Source of the DNA: Polaromonas sp.
GTDB lineage: Bacteria > Pseudomonadota > Gammaproteobacteria > Burkholderiales > Burkholderiaceae_C
Assembly (NCBI RefSeq): GCF_029945895.1
Contig: NZ_JAQSDL010000025.1
Coordinates: 1-64,000, forward strand
Length of the DNA: 64,000 bases
Direction of reading: 5' to 3'
Part shown: positions 8,184 to 15,506 of the stretch, one piece after another
Layout of the letters: each line of letters opens with the position of its first letter
Position numbering within the stretch: position 1 is the stretch's first letter
Notes under the pieces: model-generated
What the model was told of the DNA's origin: nothing
What the model saw: the letters and a program-made list of their open reading frames with translations, nothing else
The model's database searches: none
Made by a program: the position numbers and the translations under genes

Positions 8184-9505
8184 GCATGAACGAATGGCTG
8201 GCAATTGGCCTGCTGATCGGCTTTTTCCTGATGCTGATGGGCGGCATCCCGGTCGGCATCACGCTGGCCGCCAGTGGCTTCATCTTCGGCTTCATGGGTT
8301 TCGGCGAGTCGCTGTTCAACCTGCTGCCGGCGCGTATTTACGGCGTGGTCGCCAACTACCAGTGGCTGGCGATTCCGCTGTTTGTCTTCATGGGCGTGAT
8401 GCTGGAGAAATCGCGCCTGGCCGAGGACCTGCTTGACGTGATCGGCCACCTGGCCGGCGGGCTGCGCGGCGGCATGGCGCTGGGCATCATCGGCGTTGGC
8501 GTGTTGATGGGGGCGACCACCGGCATTGTCGGCGCCACCGTGATCACGCTGGGCCTCTTGACTTTGCCGACCCTGCTGCGGCGTGGCTACGACCCAGCGA
8601 TCTCTTGCGGCGCGATCTGCGCCTCCGGCACGCTGGGGCAGATCATTCCACCCAGCCTGGTGCTCATTTTGCTGTCCGACATCATGCAGTTGTCGGTGGG
8701 CACATTGTTTGCCGCCGCCGTGCTGCCAGGCCTGATGCTGGCCGGGCTGTATGTGAGCTGGATCGTGGTTTACGGCATGATCCGGCCCGATTCGATGCCG
8801 CCGGTGCCGCAAGCTGAGCGTGACGCGGTGTCGCGCGCTCAGCTCTGGCTGCGCGTGCTCAAGGTGGCGCTGCCGCCGCTGGCGCTGGTGCTGTCGGTGC
8901 TGGGCTCCATCATTGGCGGCATTGCCGCGCCGACCGAGGCGGCTTCGATGGGTGCGCTGGGCTCCATCCTGGTGGTGGCGCTGGCGCGGCGGTTGTCGCT
9001 GGCGGTGCTGCGCGACGTGATGCAGACGACGACACGCATCTCGGCCATGGTGCTGTTCATCCTGATCTGTTCGCAGGTCTTCAGCCTGGCGTTTCGCGGG
9101 CTGCAGGGTGAAAAGCTGATCGAGGATCTGTTCGCGTTTTTGCCGGGCGGCATCAACACCGCGGTCTGGTTCCTGATGGGTCTGATCTTCGTGCTCGGTT
9201 TTTTCATTGAATGGATCGAAATCAGCTACATCGCGGTGCCGCTGTTTTTGCCGATCTTCGCGGCCGCCGGTGTCGACATGGTCTGGCTGGCGATGATGAT
9301 CACCATCAACCTGCAGACATCCTTCCTCACGCCACCGTTCGGCTGGGCGCTGTTTTTCCTGCGCGGCGTGGCGCCGCCAGGCGTGACCACGCGCCACATT
9401 TACCTGGGCGTGATTCCGTTTGTGGTGTTGCAGATCCTGGGCATCGTGCTGGTGTTTTTCTTCCCGGCGATTGCGACCTGGCTGCCCAAGGCCATCGGCT
9501 GGTAG
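8180..9505 (+). CDS. TRAP transporter large permease, DctM type
   Basis: A 441-residue, highly hydrophobic protein of the DctM/ion-transporter superfamily with roughly 12 helices. It contains the sodium/substrate hairpin region GATTGIVGATVITLGLLTLP and the SCGAICASGTLGQIIPPSLVLIL segment, plus a second inverted half with IEISYIAVPLFLPI. It forms the translocation path, driven by the sodium gradient, and works with the DctP and DctQ proteins encoded just upstream. No catabolic gene follows in the same direction, so the transported acid cannot be inferred from downstream context. Confidence 0.94.
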   Translation: MSMNEWLAIGLLIGFFLMLMGGIPVGITLAASGFIFGFMGFGESLFNLLPARIYGVVANYQWLAIPLFVFMGVMLEKSRLAEDLLDVIGHLAGGLRGGMALGIIGVGVLMGATTGIVGATVITLGLLTLPTLLRRGYDPAISCGAICASGTLGQIIPPSLVLILLSDIMQLSVGTLFAAAVLPGLMLAGLYVSWIVVYGMIRPDSMPPVPQAERDAVSRAQLWLRVLKVALPPLALVLSVLGSIIGGIAAPTEAASMGALGSILVVALARRLSLAVLRDVMQTTTRISAMVLFILICSQVFSLAFRGLQGEKLIEDLFAFLPGGINTAVWFLMGLIFVLGFFIEWIEISYIAVPLFLPIFAAAGVDMVWLAMMITINLQTSFLTPPFGWALFFLRGVAPPGVTTRHIYLGVIPFVVLQILGIVLVFFFPAIATWLPKAIGW

Positions 9506-9525
9506 GCGGCCGTAACCGCAGCCGC

Positions 9526-9966
9526 TCAGCGCGCGATCAGCACCGGCACCGGCGACTCGGCCGCCACCTTGGCGGCCACGCTGCCCAGCATCAGCCGGAC
9601 GATGCCGGTGCGGCCGTGGGAGCCCATGACCACGAGGTCTGCGCCTTCGTCCTTGACCGTCTGGACAATGCCGTTGGCGGCGGACACGTTTTCGGCCATG
9701 CGCGCTTCGAGCTTGACGCCCGCGCCCGGTGCACCGCACAGCGCCGCGACCTTGGCATGGGCCTGCGCGGCGTGTTGCTGGGCAGCGGCCATATAGGCCT
9801 GAACGCCCAGCGGGTTGGTCTCGCCGATGCTCAGGTAAGGGTAGGGGTCCACAACGTACAGGGCGGTGAGTCTGGCGCCGTGCGTACGCGCCAGGTTGAC
9901 GGCCAGTTGGGCCGCGTGGGCGGATGCTTCGGAGCCGTCGGTCGCCAGAAGAATGTTCTTGAACAT
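9526..9966 (-). CDS. Universal stress protein (UspA family)
   Basis: A 146-residue protein with the single-domain Usp fold. ILLATDGSEAS is the N-terminal nucleotide-binding strand and turn, and GSHGRTGIVRLMLGSVA carries the G-2X-G-9X-G(S/T) ATP-binding motif, so an ATP-binding member is expected. The start at 9966 is fixed by the family N-terminus (MFKNILLATDGS). It diverges from a hemerythrin-like gene; between them is a perfect FNR/Anr-type box. A GATAAG -10-like element lies 24 nt from that box on this strand, so induction under low oxygen is plausible. Usp proteins in other proteobacteria are often under Anr/FNR control and support anaerobic survival. Confidence 0.92.
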   Translation of the reverse strand: MFKNILLATDGSEASAHAAQLAVNLARTHGARLTALYVVDPYPYLSIGETNPLGVQAYMAAAQQHAAQAHAKVAALCGAPGAGVKLEARMAENVSAANGIVQTVKDEGADLVVMGSHGRTGIVRLMLGSVAAKVAAESPVPVLIAR

Positions 9967-10024
9967 GGGAGCCTTGTCTGGTGATGAACAGGCCCTTATC
10001 TTGCTGGGGTGCGCGGCCGCTTTG

Positions 10025-10066
10025 TTGATGTGCATCAAGCCGGGCGCACAGACGCCCCCCTATATT
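10025..10066 (+). promoter_or_regulatory. FNR/Anr-type box with class II -10 element (divergent usp / hemerythrin promoter)
   Basis: TTGAT-GTGC-ATCAA at 10025-10038 is a perfect match to the FNR/Anr consensus. Exactly 22 nt downstream lies TATATT (10061-10066), which puts the box at about -41.5, the position of class II FNR activation. The predicted transcription start is at about 10073, the A of the hemerythrin-like ATG, so that mRNA may be leaderless. On the other strand the box could also serve the usp gene. Confidence 0.8.
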
Positions 10067-10072
10067 GGCGGC

Positions 10073-10624
10073 ATGAAAACCCATCCTGCCGCGCACGACC
10101 CGGGCCATTCCAGCGAGCCGCTGACCGGTTTTTCCCTGTGTCATCTGGGCATTCTGTCCAAGCTTCAGGCCTTTGCGGAACTGCCTGCGCTCCAGGCGGC
10201 GGCGGCCCAGGCGCGAACCATTGCCACCGACACGCTGGCCCTGTTCCACCATGCTGTGTACGAGCACCACGCGGACGAGGAGCGTGAGCTTTTTCCGGCC
10301 GTGTTGCGCAGCGCGGCCCGGGGCCAGGAGGCCGATGAAGTCCAGACCATGGTGCAACGCCTGACGGCGCAGCACCGTCAGATCGAGGCGATGTGGAAAA
10401 AGCTGGAGCCTTCCGTCAAGGCCGCGGCGAAGGCCCAGTCTGTCGATCTGGACCTCGATGCCGTGGAAGAACTGGTGCACGCCTATTCCTCGCACGCGCG
10501 TTTCGAGGAAGAGTTTTTCCTCCCACTGGCCGAGACCATTCTCGGCCGCGACGGCAACCACATGCAGGCGCTGGGCCTGTCGCTTCACTTGCGGCACACG
10601 CCGCAGCCCGTCGGCCACATCTGA
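10073..10624 (+). CDS. Hemerythrin-like HHE domain protein
   Basis: A 183-residue helical protein whose pattern of His and Glu suits a di-iron hemerythrin/HHE fold: CHLGIL, FHHAVYEHHADEE, TAQHRQIE, HARFEEEFFLPLAE. Bacterial members bind oxygen, sense it, or repair iron centres. The start at 10073 is the only ATG before the fold begins; no Shine-Dalgarno sequence precedes it and the predicted transcript begins at this codon, consistent with leaderless translation. It diverges from a universal stress gene across a perfect FNR-type box, so expression under oxygen limitation is expected. It differs from the second hemerythrin gene in this window (58081-58587), which has the classic bacteriohemerythrin pattern. 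Confidence 0.82.
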   Translation: MKTHPAAHDPGHSSEPLTGFSLCHLGILSKLQAFAELPALQAAAAQARTIATDTLALFHHAVYEHHADEERELFPAVLRSAARGQEADEVQTMVQRLTAQHRQIEAMWKKLEPSVKAAAKAQSVDLDLDAVEELVHAYSSHARFEEEFFLPLAETILGRDGNHMQALGLSLHLRHTPQPVGHI

Positions 10625-10734
10625 GGGCGGTGACACGCCGGCTTGCCGGTGATTCCTGTCCGCATCGCTGTACGATAGCCGGTGGTGCCCGGGGCGATCC
10701 GCCCGGAGGCAGTTCCTTTCTATCGGTGCATTCC

Positions 10735-11097
10735 ATGAAAAGTCATTCAAGCCCCGGCGGACTCGTTTACTCGACCGAGGCCGGTCGCATGTGCCCGGCT
10801 TGCCGCAAGGCGCTGGCCCAGTGCGTGTGTCGCCAGACGCGGCCGCTGGCCCCGTCCGACGGCATTGTCCGGGTGTCGCGCGAGACCAAAGGCCGTGGCG
10901 GCAAAAGCGTGACCGTGGTCAAGGGACTGGCCTTGCAGGACGCCGCGCTGGTTCTTGTCGGCAAACAGCTCAAGACGGCCTGCGGCTCCGGTGGCACGGT
11001 CAAGGACGGCGTCATCGAAGTGCAGGGCGACCATGCCGCGCTCGTGGTGGACTTGCTCACCCGGCAGGGCTGGACCGTCAAGCGCGCGGGTGCATGA
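10735..11097 (+). CDS. SUI1/eIF1-like translation initiation factor (YciH family)
   Basis: A 120-residue protein with the YciH layout. A short N-terminal part with four cysteines (CPACRKALAQCVC) resembling a zinc knuckle precedes a SUI1 domain: VRVSRETKGRGGKSVTVVKGL, then CGSGGTVKDGVIEVQGDH. In eukaryotes SUI1/eIF1 monitors start-codon choice; bacterial YciH has been linked to initiation fidelity and stress. The gene overlaps the following DUF3820 gene by 4 bp (ATGA), so the two are translated together. The ATG at 10735 is chosen as the family start. Confidence 0.92.
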   Translation: MKSHSSPGGLVYSTEAGRMCPACRKALAQCVCRQTRPLAPSDGIVRVSRETKGRGGKSVTVVKGLALQDAALVLVGKQLKTACGSGGTVKDGVIEVQGDHAALVVDLLTRQGWTVKRAGA

Positions 11098-11306
11098 AGC
11101 CAGAAGACCTGCAACTGCTGGTGACGCGCGAGATGCCTTTCGGCAAATACAAGGGGCGGCTGATCGCCGACCTGCCGGGCAATTACCTCGCCTGGTTCGC
11201 CCGCGAGGGTTTTCCCCGTAACGAGCTCGGTCGCTTGCTGGCACTGATGCTCGAAATCGACCACAACGGGCTGTCCGCCTTGCTGCAGCCCCTGCGCAGG
11301 CGCTGA
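11094..11306 (+). CDS. DUF3820 family protein
   Basis: A 70-residue protein with the family signature MPFGKYKGRLIADLPGNYLAWF, close in form to the C-terminal motif of some exonuclease-related proteins. It starts inside the stop region of the SUI1 gene (ATGA overlap), the ordering often seen in betaproteobacteria. The function is not established; the short FGKYKG...LP..YL.W unit also occurs in nucleases of the DnaQ group, so a nucleic-acid link is possible but inferred. Confidence 0.88.
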   Translation: MKPEDLQLLVTREMPFGKYKGRLIADLPGNYLAWFAREGFPRNELGRLLALMLEIDHNGLSALLQPLRRR

Positions 11307-11399
11307 CAGGGGGCTTGTTTCCGGGCAGCGCCAGGCATACGATGGCCAGGCCGTTGCGTGAAAGTCGCGCAAACGGACTGGAAGCAGCAGGGAGGCCTT

Positions 11400-12032
11400 A
11401 TGCCGCAGTTGATCGCATCGGTTGAGGGGGTCGAAATCAAGCATGTCCACCTGCGCAGGGACCGGACCACGCTGGGCCGGCGGCCCCACAACGACATTGT
11501 GTTCAACAACCTGGTGGTCAGCGGTGACCACTGTGTGTTTGAACTGGTGGGGCTGGCCGACGTGTATGTCGAAGACCTGCATAGCACCAACGGCACCTAT
11601 ATCAATGGCAAGATGATCAAGTCGCGGCAATTGCTGCATGACAACGACATCATCGCCATCGGAAACTTCAGGATCCAGTACCTCTCGGCCTCGGAAGATT
11701 CCGGCTACCACGAGACCGCGGCGATGAAGCTCGAGGGGCACGGCGCACCGGGCGGGGCGGGCACCCTGCACGCCAGTTTCAAGGTGCTCTCGGGTTCCTC
11801 GGCCGGACTGGAGGTGCCTGTGGTCAAGGCGGTGACCACCTTCGGCAAGCCCGATGTCAGCGTCGTGGCCGTCTCTCACCGGCGCTACGGCTACTACGTG
11901 GCGCACATGGCCGGCGAGGCCTTGCCGACACTCAATGGCCGGCCGATCGGTGCCGACGCGGTGCCGCTGGCCCACAACGACGTGCTGGAGCTCGCGGGAA
12001 CCAGCATGCAGTTTTTGCTCAAGGACGGTTAG
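11400..12032 (+). CDS. FHA domain protein with a second, degenerate FHA-like repeat
   Basis: A 210-residue protein. Residues about 5-100 form a clear forkhead-associated domain: the GRRPHNDIV strand, SGDH, and DLHSTNGTYING, which together bind phosphothreonine. The second half repeats the pattern in weakened form (TFGKPDVSVVAVSHRRYGYYV...LNGRPI...HNDVLELAGTSMQFLL), so the protein is probably a tandem FHA with one binding-competent copy. GGAGGCCTT precedes the ATG at 11400, preferred over an upstream in-frame GTG at 11358. No Ser/Thr kinase is visible nearby. Confidence 0.88.
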   Translation: MPQLIASVEGVEIKHVHLRRDRTTLGRRPHNDIVFNNLVVSGDHCVFELVGLADVYVEDLHSTNGTYINGKMIKSRQLLHDNDIIAIGNFRIQYLSASEDSGYHETAAMKLEGHGAPGGAGTLHASFKVLSGSSAGLEVPVVKAVTTFGKPDVSVVAVSHRRYGYYVAHMAGEALPTLNGRPIGADAVPLAHNDVLELAGTSMQFLLKDG

Positions 12033-12337
12033 TTGCCTGTCCGGGGCCCTATTCCGGGGTGATTCCTTACATTTTTGATATTAATACAAAAGATTGACAG
12101 GGTTTTGTAGACCTTTTTTTGTGTAATTTCATGCCCAGATTCTTCAGCAACACCAAGAAGAATCAACAAGAAGAACAACAGCAGGCTACGCACAGAGCTT
12201 GTTTGGAAGGCGCCGGCAGGGCGCCTGTTTCAAGCCTTTTCACGGTCACTGTGCACCGCAGCTGCGTTCCGCGGGGGCGCTGAAATTTCTATCTATAGAC
12301 AAATTTTCTATCGAGGCGAGAGCCTAACCTCTAGACT
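12033..12337. other. AT-rich intergenic region with a GC hairpin before the repressor gene
   Basis: About 300 bp without a convincing gene. It contains a -35-like TTGACA (12094-12099) without a well-spaced -10, an A-rich unstructured stretch (12135-12185), and a strong hairpin at 12197-12235: inner arms AGGCGCC/GGCGCCT with loop GGCAG and outer arms GCTTG/CAAGC, followed by CTTTTC. This could be an untranslated leader or a small RNA with its own terminator. A 50-codon frame at 12131-12283 is not convincing. Confidence 0.5.
12283..12314. promoter_or_regulatory. Two operator-like half-sites upstream of the S24 repressor gene
   Basis: TTTCTATCTA (12286-12295) and TTTTCTATCGA (12304-12314) are direct repeats 18 bp apart, roughly two helical turns. 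The same element in reverse (TAGATAGAAA) reappears at 13049-13058 before the next gene. The position 24-55 bp before the repressor ATG suggests autoregulation. TAACCT at 12325-12330 is a possible -10, which would give a leaderless transcript, as known for some phage repressors. Confidence 0.6.
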
Positions 12338-12955
12338 ATGAGTGTTCACACATTAATCAGGGAAGGCCGCAAACGGCTGGGCATGAGCGAGCAGCAGTTT
12401 GCTGACGCTGCAGGCGTCAGCCGCGGGGCCGTACAACAATGGGAAAGACCAGGCGGCACCGCGCCAAAACGTTCCAACCAGCGCAGGGTGGCGGAGTTGC
12501 TTGGCGTTTCCGTGGCGGAGTTGATCTCTGGGGGGTCCAATGTCAGCCCGGGCTTTGACGTGAGGGCTGAAGTGCCGCTGATCTCGGAAGTGCAGGCCGG
12601 AAATTACACGGTGATTGACAACTTCAACCCCAGGGACGGACTGGAAATGGTGCCGGTGACGGTCGTTATCAAGCGCCACACCTTTGCGCTGCGGGTCCAG
12701 GGGGACAGCATGGTGGGCACCAACCTAGACTCCTTCCCGGAGGGCTCCCTGCTGATTGTGGAGCCTGAAATGCAGGCTATTCCGGGCGATTATGTGATTG
12801 CACTGAACGGCGAAAATGAGACGACCTTCAAGCAGCTCATCAGGGATGGTGGCGAGCTTTTCCTCAAACCGCTCAACGTGCGCTACCCCATCCGTCCCCT
12901 GGGGAATGCAGAGATCATCGGCGTGGTGCGCGAATTCACCAAGAAATTCCGTTAG
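12338..12955 (+). CDS. LexA/CI-like self-cleaving XRE repressor (HTH + S24 peptidase)
   Basis: A 205-residue protein: an XRE-type helix-turn-helix (5-62), a linker, and an S24 (LexA/UmuD/CI) domain. The autoproteolysis set is complete: an Ala87-Gly88 scissile pair in EVQAGNY, nucleophile Ser124 in QGDSM, and Lys165 in TFKQL, with spacings close to those of LexA. Such repressors cut themselves on RecA filaments, so DNA-damage induction is expected. No Shine-Dalgarno sequence precedes the ATG. Repeated TTTCTATC elements upstream, and a copy before the next gene, are its likely operators. No phage structural genes follow; instead two DUF2726-like paralogs do. A phage-remnant origin is an alternative explanation. 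Confidence 0.88.
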   Translation: MSVHTLIREGRKRLGMSEQQFADAAGVSRGAVQQWERPGGTAPKRSNQRRVAELLGVSVAELISGGSNVSPGFDVRAEVPLISEVQAGNYTVIDNFNPRDGLEMVPVTVVIKRHTFALRVQGDSMVGTNLDSFPEGSLLIVEPEMQAIPGDYVIALNGENETTFKQLIRDGGELFLKPLNVRYPIRPLGNAEIIGVVREFTKKFR

Positions 12956-13045
12956 CCATGCGGGCTGGTGCAGGCCGCTGACCAGCGCGCCGGGCTTCGT
13001 CATGAAGCAATTGCCGGTTGGACGCATCGGGAAAAATAAGTTTCC

Positions 13046-13062
13046 TTTTAGATAGAAAAATC
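13046..13062. promoter_or_regulatory. Third operator-like element, upstream of the first DUF2726-like gene
   Basis: TTTTAGATAGAAAAAT contains TAGATAGAAA, the exact reverse complement of the TTTCTATCTA element at 12286-12295. It lies 47 bp before the GTG start at 13109, in an AT-rich gap, where a bound repressor could block transcription. Confidence 0.55.
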
Positions 13063-13108
13063 ATCTTTTCCCCCAGATTTGGTTAGACTCCCCCGAAAAG
13101 GGGTACGT

Positions 13109-13800
13109 GTGTTCGATGATTTGGCGGAGCTGGTCGTTCTGGGGCTCTTGCTGCTGGTATCTGTGGCCGGCGCCTGCGGACTGCTTGACAGAGGCCATCG
13201 GCGGCGCGATGCCCTGCGCAGCCTGAGTGCCCCCAGCCAGTGGCCGATCACGGCGCGTGAGCTGGTAACGCCGGATGAACATGAAGTCTGGCAGTGGTTG
13301 CGCGGAGTTTTTGCGGACTACCACGTCATGCTGAAAATTCCGCTGGTGCGCTACACCGCGCCCACCACCCCCGCAGAAAGCAAGGTCTGGCACAAGCGCC
13401 TGAGCGGCGTCTACTGCACGTTCACCGTCTGTGGCGCGGATGGAACCGTGATCGGCTGCGTGGACGTCGTGGGCGCAGGCGACAGTGACAGGGCGCACTG
13501 GTACGTCAAGGAATCGGTTCTGGGCAATGCGGCATCCCCTATGTGATGGTCAGCTGCGGCAAGCTGCCGGCGGGTGAGAGCCTTCGCACGGCTTTCATCG
13601 GGCAGATCGAGTTGAGCGGGACGGCCTCGACCGACCCCCTGGCCCCGGAAGCACTGGCCGGCAGCGGATCGCTGGAGCTGACGGCCTTCGACCCGATGGA
13701 TGCTTCGCCAATCAAGCCGGCGCACGATCATCTGCACGCCAGCCTGGAGCAGCAGCGCCGGCCACGTGTTTTCCCCCCGGCAGGAGTCATCAATTCCTGA
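13109..13800 (+). pseudogene. Membrane-anchored DUF2726-like protein, interrupted by a frameshift
   Basis: The reading frame from GTG 13109 (preceded by AAGGGG) gives one N-terminal membrane helix and a domain like that of the next gene, but stops at 13546. The rest of the homology continues in another frame to 13800. Aligning with the downstream paralog, KESVLG joins QCGIPYVMVSCGKLP where the paralog reads KESLLLECGIGYTTV. One base appears to be missing in the GGG run at 13522-13524. Rejoined, the protein would be about 230 residues. I see no slippery heptamer or stimulatory structure that would favour programmed shifting, so a recent mutation, phase variation at the G run, or a sequencing error are the options. 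An operator-like repeat upstream links it to the S24 repressor. Confidence 0.7.
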
Positions 13801-13888
13801 GCGCCGCCAGGCAGCCGCTGCGACAGTGCCGCCCGCGCTGCGCCGCTGCTTCCGAGCTTCATTTGGTAACCGTTCCCGCGGCCCTGCT

Positions 13889-13918
13889 TTGACCGGCGGG
13901 GTGTTTGTGACTTATGCT
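13889..13918 (+). promoter_or_regulatory. Sigma-70-like promoter for the second DUF2726-like gene
   Basis: TTGACC (13889-13894) and TATGCT (13913-13918) are separated by 18 bp and lie 55 bp before the GTG start with its GAAGGAG ribosome binding site. The GATAGAAA operator motif seen upstream of the first paralog is absent here. Confidence 0.5.
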
Positions 13919-13972
13919 GGCTGCCAGAGGCGGGCTTGATCCGCCAGCCTGTCCACACAAGAAGGAGATACC

Positions 13973-14761
13973 GTGAACCTGTCCACATGGCTGATGACTG
14001 CGCTGGGCCTCTTGCTGGGCGTCGGGCTGGGGGTTCTGGCGCATTGGGGCTGGTCACGCCGGCGCGTCGAACGCAAGCTGCGCCTGCCGGCACGCTGGCT
14101 GCTCAATGCCCGTGGCCTGATGACCAGCGAGGAGCAGGAGGTGTGGAAGTGGCTGCGCACGGCGTTTGCGGACCATGCGGTGATGATCAAGGTGCCCGTC
14201 ATGCGTTTCACGATTCCAAGCACCAAAAACCGGCCCGAGAACAAGGACCAGAACTGGCACGAACTGCTGGAGGGGGTTTACTGCAGCTTCACCGTCTGCA
14301 CGCTGGACGGCAAGGTGGTCGGCTGTGTCGATGTGCCGGGCAAGCGGGGCCTGACCAAGGCGCAGAAGGACATGAAGGAAAGCCTGTTGCTGGAATGCGG
14401 CATTGGCTACACCACGGTGCGCAGCGGGAGTATGCCCACCGGCGGCGCCATGCGGGCGGCATTTCTGGGCGAAGTTCCGATGTCGGAGGCCGAAGCCGAC
14501 GAGACCCGGGGCGGCGACAGCAGCTTTCATGCGGCGCTCGACGAGTTCACCAGCGAAAAGGTGCGCGCCGCCAAGGCTGCTGCGCTCAAGGAGCTCAAGG
14601 ACAAACAGGCCGCCGACACCGACCCGCGGGAGAAAAGCCGCAACGTCGGCTTCAACCCCGAAGGCACCGGGTCCTTCATGACAGGTGACAAGCCGGGCCG
14701 TTTTGCGACTCCCTGGGAAGACTCCTTCACCCTGCCGGCAGACGGCTCGCGAGGCAGGTAG
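13973..14761 (+). CDS. Membrane-anchored DUF2726-like protein
   Basis: A 262-residue protein. Residues 5-25 form a single membrane helix followed by a basic RRRVERK stretch, so the rest is probably cytoplasmic. The central domain (about 45-165) carries LMTSEEQEVWKWLRTAF, KVPVMRF, GVYCSFTVCTLDG, VVGCVDV and KDMKESLLLECGIGYTTV. The order matches DUF2726, a family with a nuclease-like alpha/beta outline, though key acidic residues of active nucleases are not obvious. The C-terminal 90 residues are charged and probably disordered. It begins with GTG after a strong GAAGGAG. The frameshifted gene upstream is a paralog (GVYC-FTVC, VVGC/VIGCVDV and CGI-Y blocks shared). I do not know the function; DUF2726 assignment is by pattern only. 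Confidence 0.65.
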   Translation: MNLSTWLMTALGLLLGVGLGVLAHWGWSRRRVERKLRLPARWLLNARGLMTSEEQEVWKWLRTAFADHAVMIKVPVMRFTIPSTKNRPENKDQNWHELLEGVYCSFTVCTLDGKVVGCVDVPGKRGLTKAQKDMKESLLLECGIGYTTVRSGSMPTGGAMRAAFLGEVPMSEAEADETRGGDSSFHAALDEFTSEKVRAAKAAALKELKDKQAADTDPREKSRNVGFNPEGTGSFMTGDKPGRFATPWEDSFTLPADGSRGR

Positions 14762-14798
14762 TCCGGACGCAGGCAGGGGCAGCGCCCCGACCCTTTCC

Positions 14799-14821
14799 AG
14801 GCGGCCACGGCCGCCTTTTTT
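14799..14821 (+). terminator. Intrinsic terminator
   Basis: AGGCGGCC and GGCCGCCT form an 8-bp GC-rich stem with a very short loop, followed by TTTTT. It ends the DUF2726-like transcription unit 38 bp after its stop codon. Confidence 0.9.
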
Positions 14822-14949
14822 GTGGCCGCTGAAAGACCCGTCCTACAGACAGTCGCGTACGTGGCGCTAACCAGCGGGGGTGATCTCCCTCAGGCCGGCC
14901 GCGCCCGTCTGCCTAGACTGAGGCATCTTTCACCGTTCAGGAACACCAC

Positions 14950-15438
14950 ATGATCACCACCAACCTCATTTTCCGCGCACGCCACGCCTGGGCCGGCCTG
15001 GGGCTGTCCCTGCTCATGGGCGCGGCCCTGGCGCAGGCGCCCATCACGGCGACCGGCACCACCGGCATTGATGCCTCGGGCAACGCTCAGAAGGAGCGCG
15101 CTGCCTGCATGGAGGGCCGGTCCCAGCAGGACCAGGCCACCTGCCTGAGGGAAGTCAACAATGCCGGGGCTGAAAAACGCAGCGGCAAGATGGACAACAG
15201 CGGCGCCCAGTTTGAAGCCAATGCCCGCCTGCGCTGTGAAGCGCTCACGGGCGAAGACCGCGTGGCCTGCGAAGCCCGCGTCATTGGTTACGGCAATGCC
15301 AGCGGCAGTGTCGCCGGCGGCGGGGTGATTCGCGAGGTCGAAACCGTGGTTGTGCCGGCGGGCGCCACATCGGTGCGTATCGAGCCGCAGACCAATGCGC
15401 CGGTGCTGCTGGTACCGGTTCCTGTGCCGCAAAAATAA
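14950..15438 (+). CDS. Secreted hypothetical protein
   Basis: A 162-residue protein with a signal peptide (basic RARHAW, a hydrophobic LGLSLLMGAAL core, cleavage after ALAQA). The mature part has four cysteines, in AACMEGRSQQDQATCLRE and LRCEALTGEDRVACEARV, which look like two CX(8-10)C hairpins that could form disulfides, followed by a Val/Pro-rich tail. AGGAACACC is the ribosome binding site. Related short periplasmic proteins are frequent in Burkholderiales, but I know no assigned function. It stands alone between a terminator and pssA. Confidence 0.7.
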   Translation: MITTNLIFRARHAWAGLGLSLLMGAALAQAPITATGTTGIDASGNAQKERAACMEGRSQQDQATCLREVNNAGAEKRSGKMDNSGAQFEANARLRCEALTGEDRVACEARVIGYGNASGSVAGGGVIREVETVVVPAGATSVRIEPQTNAPVLLVPVPVPQK

Positions 15439-15506
15439 GTAAAGTACGGCATGGCAGGCCACCAGGCTGGCCGGACCGACACGATCACCGATGAAAGCAG
15501 GCGCCC

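Noticed and set aside
8006..10750. 914-codon open frame on the minus strand across the TRAP and usp region
   Set aside because: It lies antisense to clear TRAP genes, is rich in Arg, His, Gln and Gly with no domain, and is explained by GC-rich codon bias keeping the opposite strand open.
12131..12283. 50-codon frame in the AT-rich gap before the S24 repressor
   Set aside because: No ribosome binding site, a Lys/Gln run typical of untranslated A-rich DNA, and overlap with a strong hairpin make it unlikely to be a gene.
13515..13530. Programmed -1 frameshift in the DUF2726-like gene
   Set aside because: The junction (CTG GGC AAT) does not offer an X-XXY-YYZ slippery heptamer and no strong downstream structure is apparent, so an indel is more likely.
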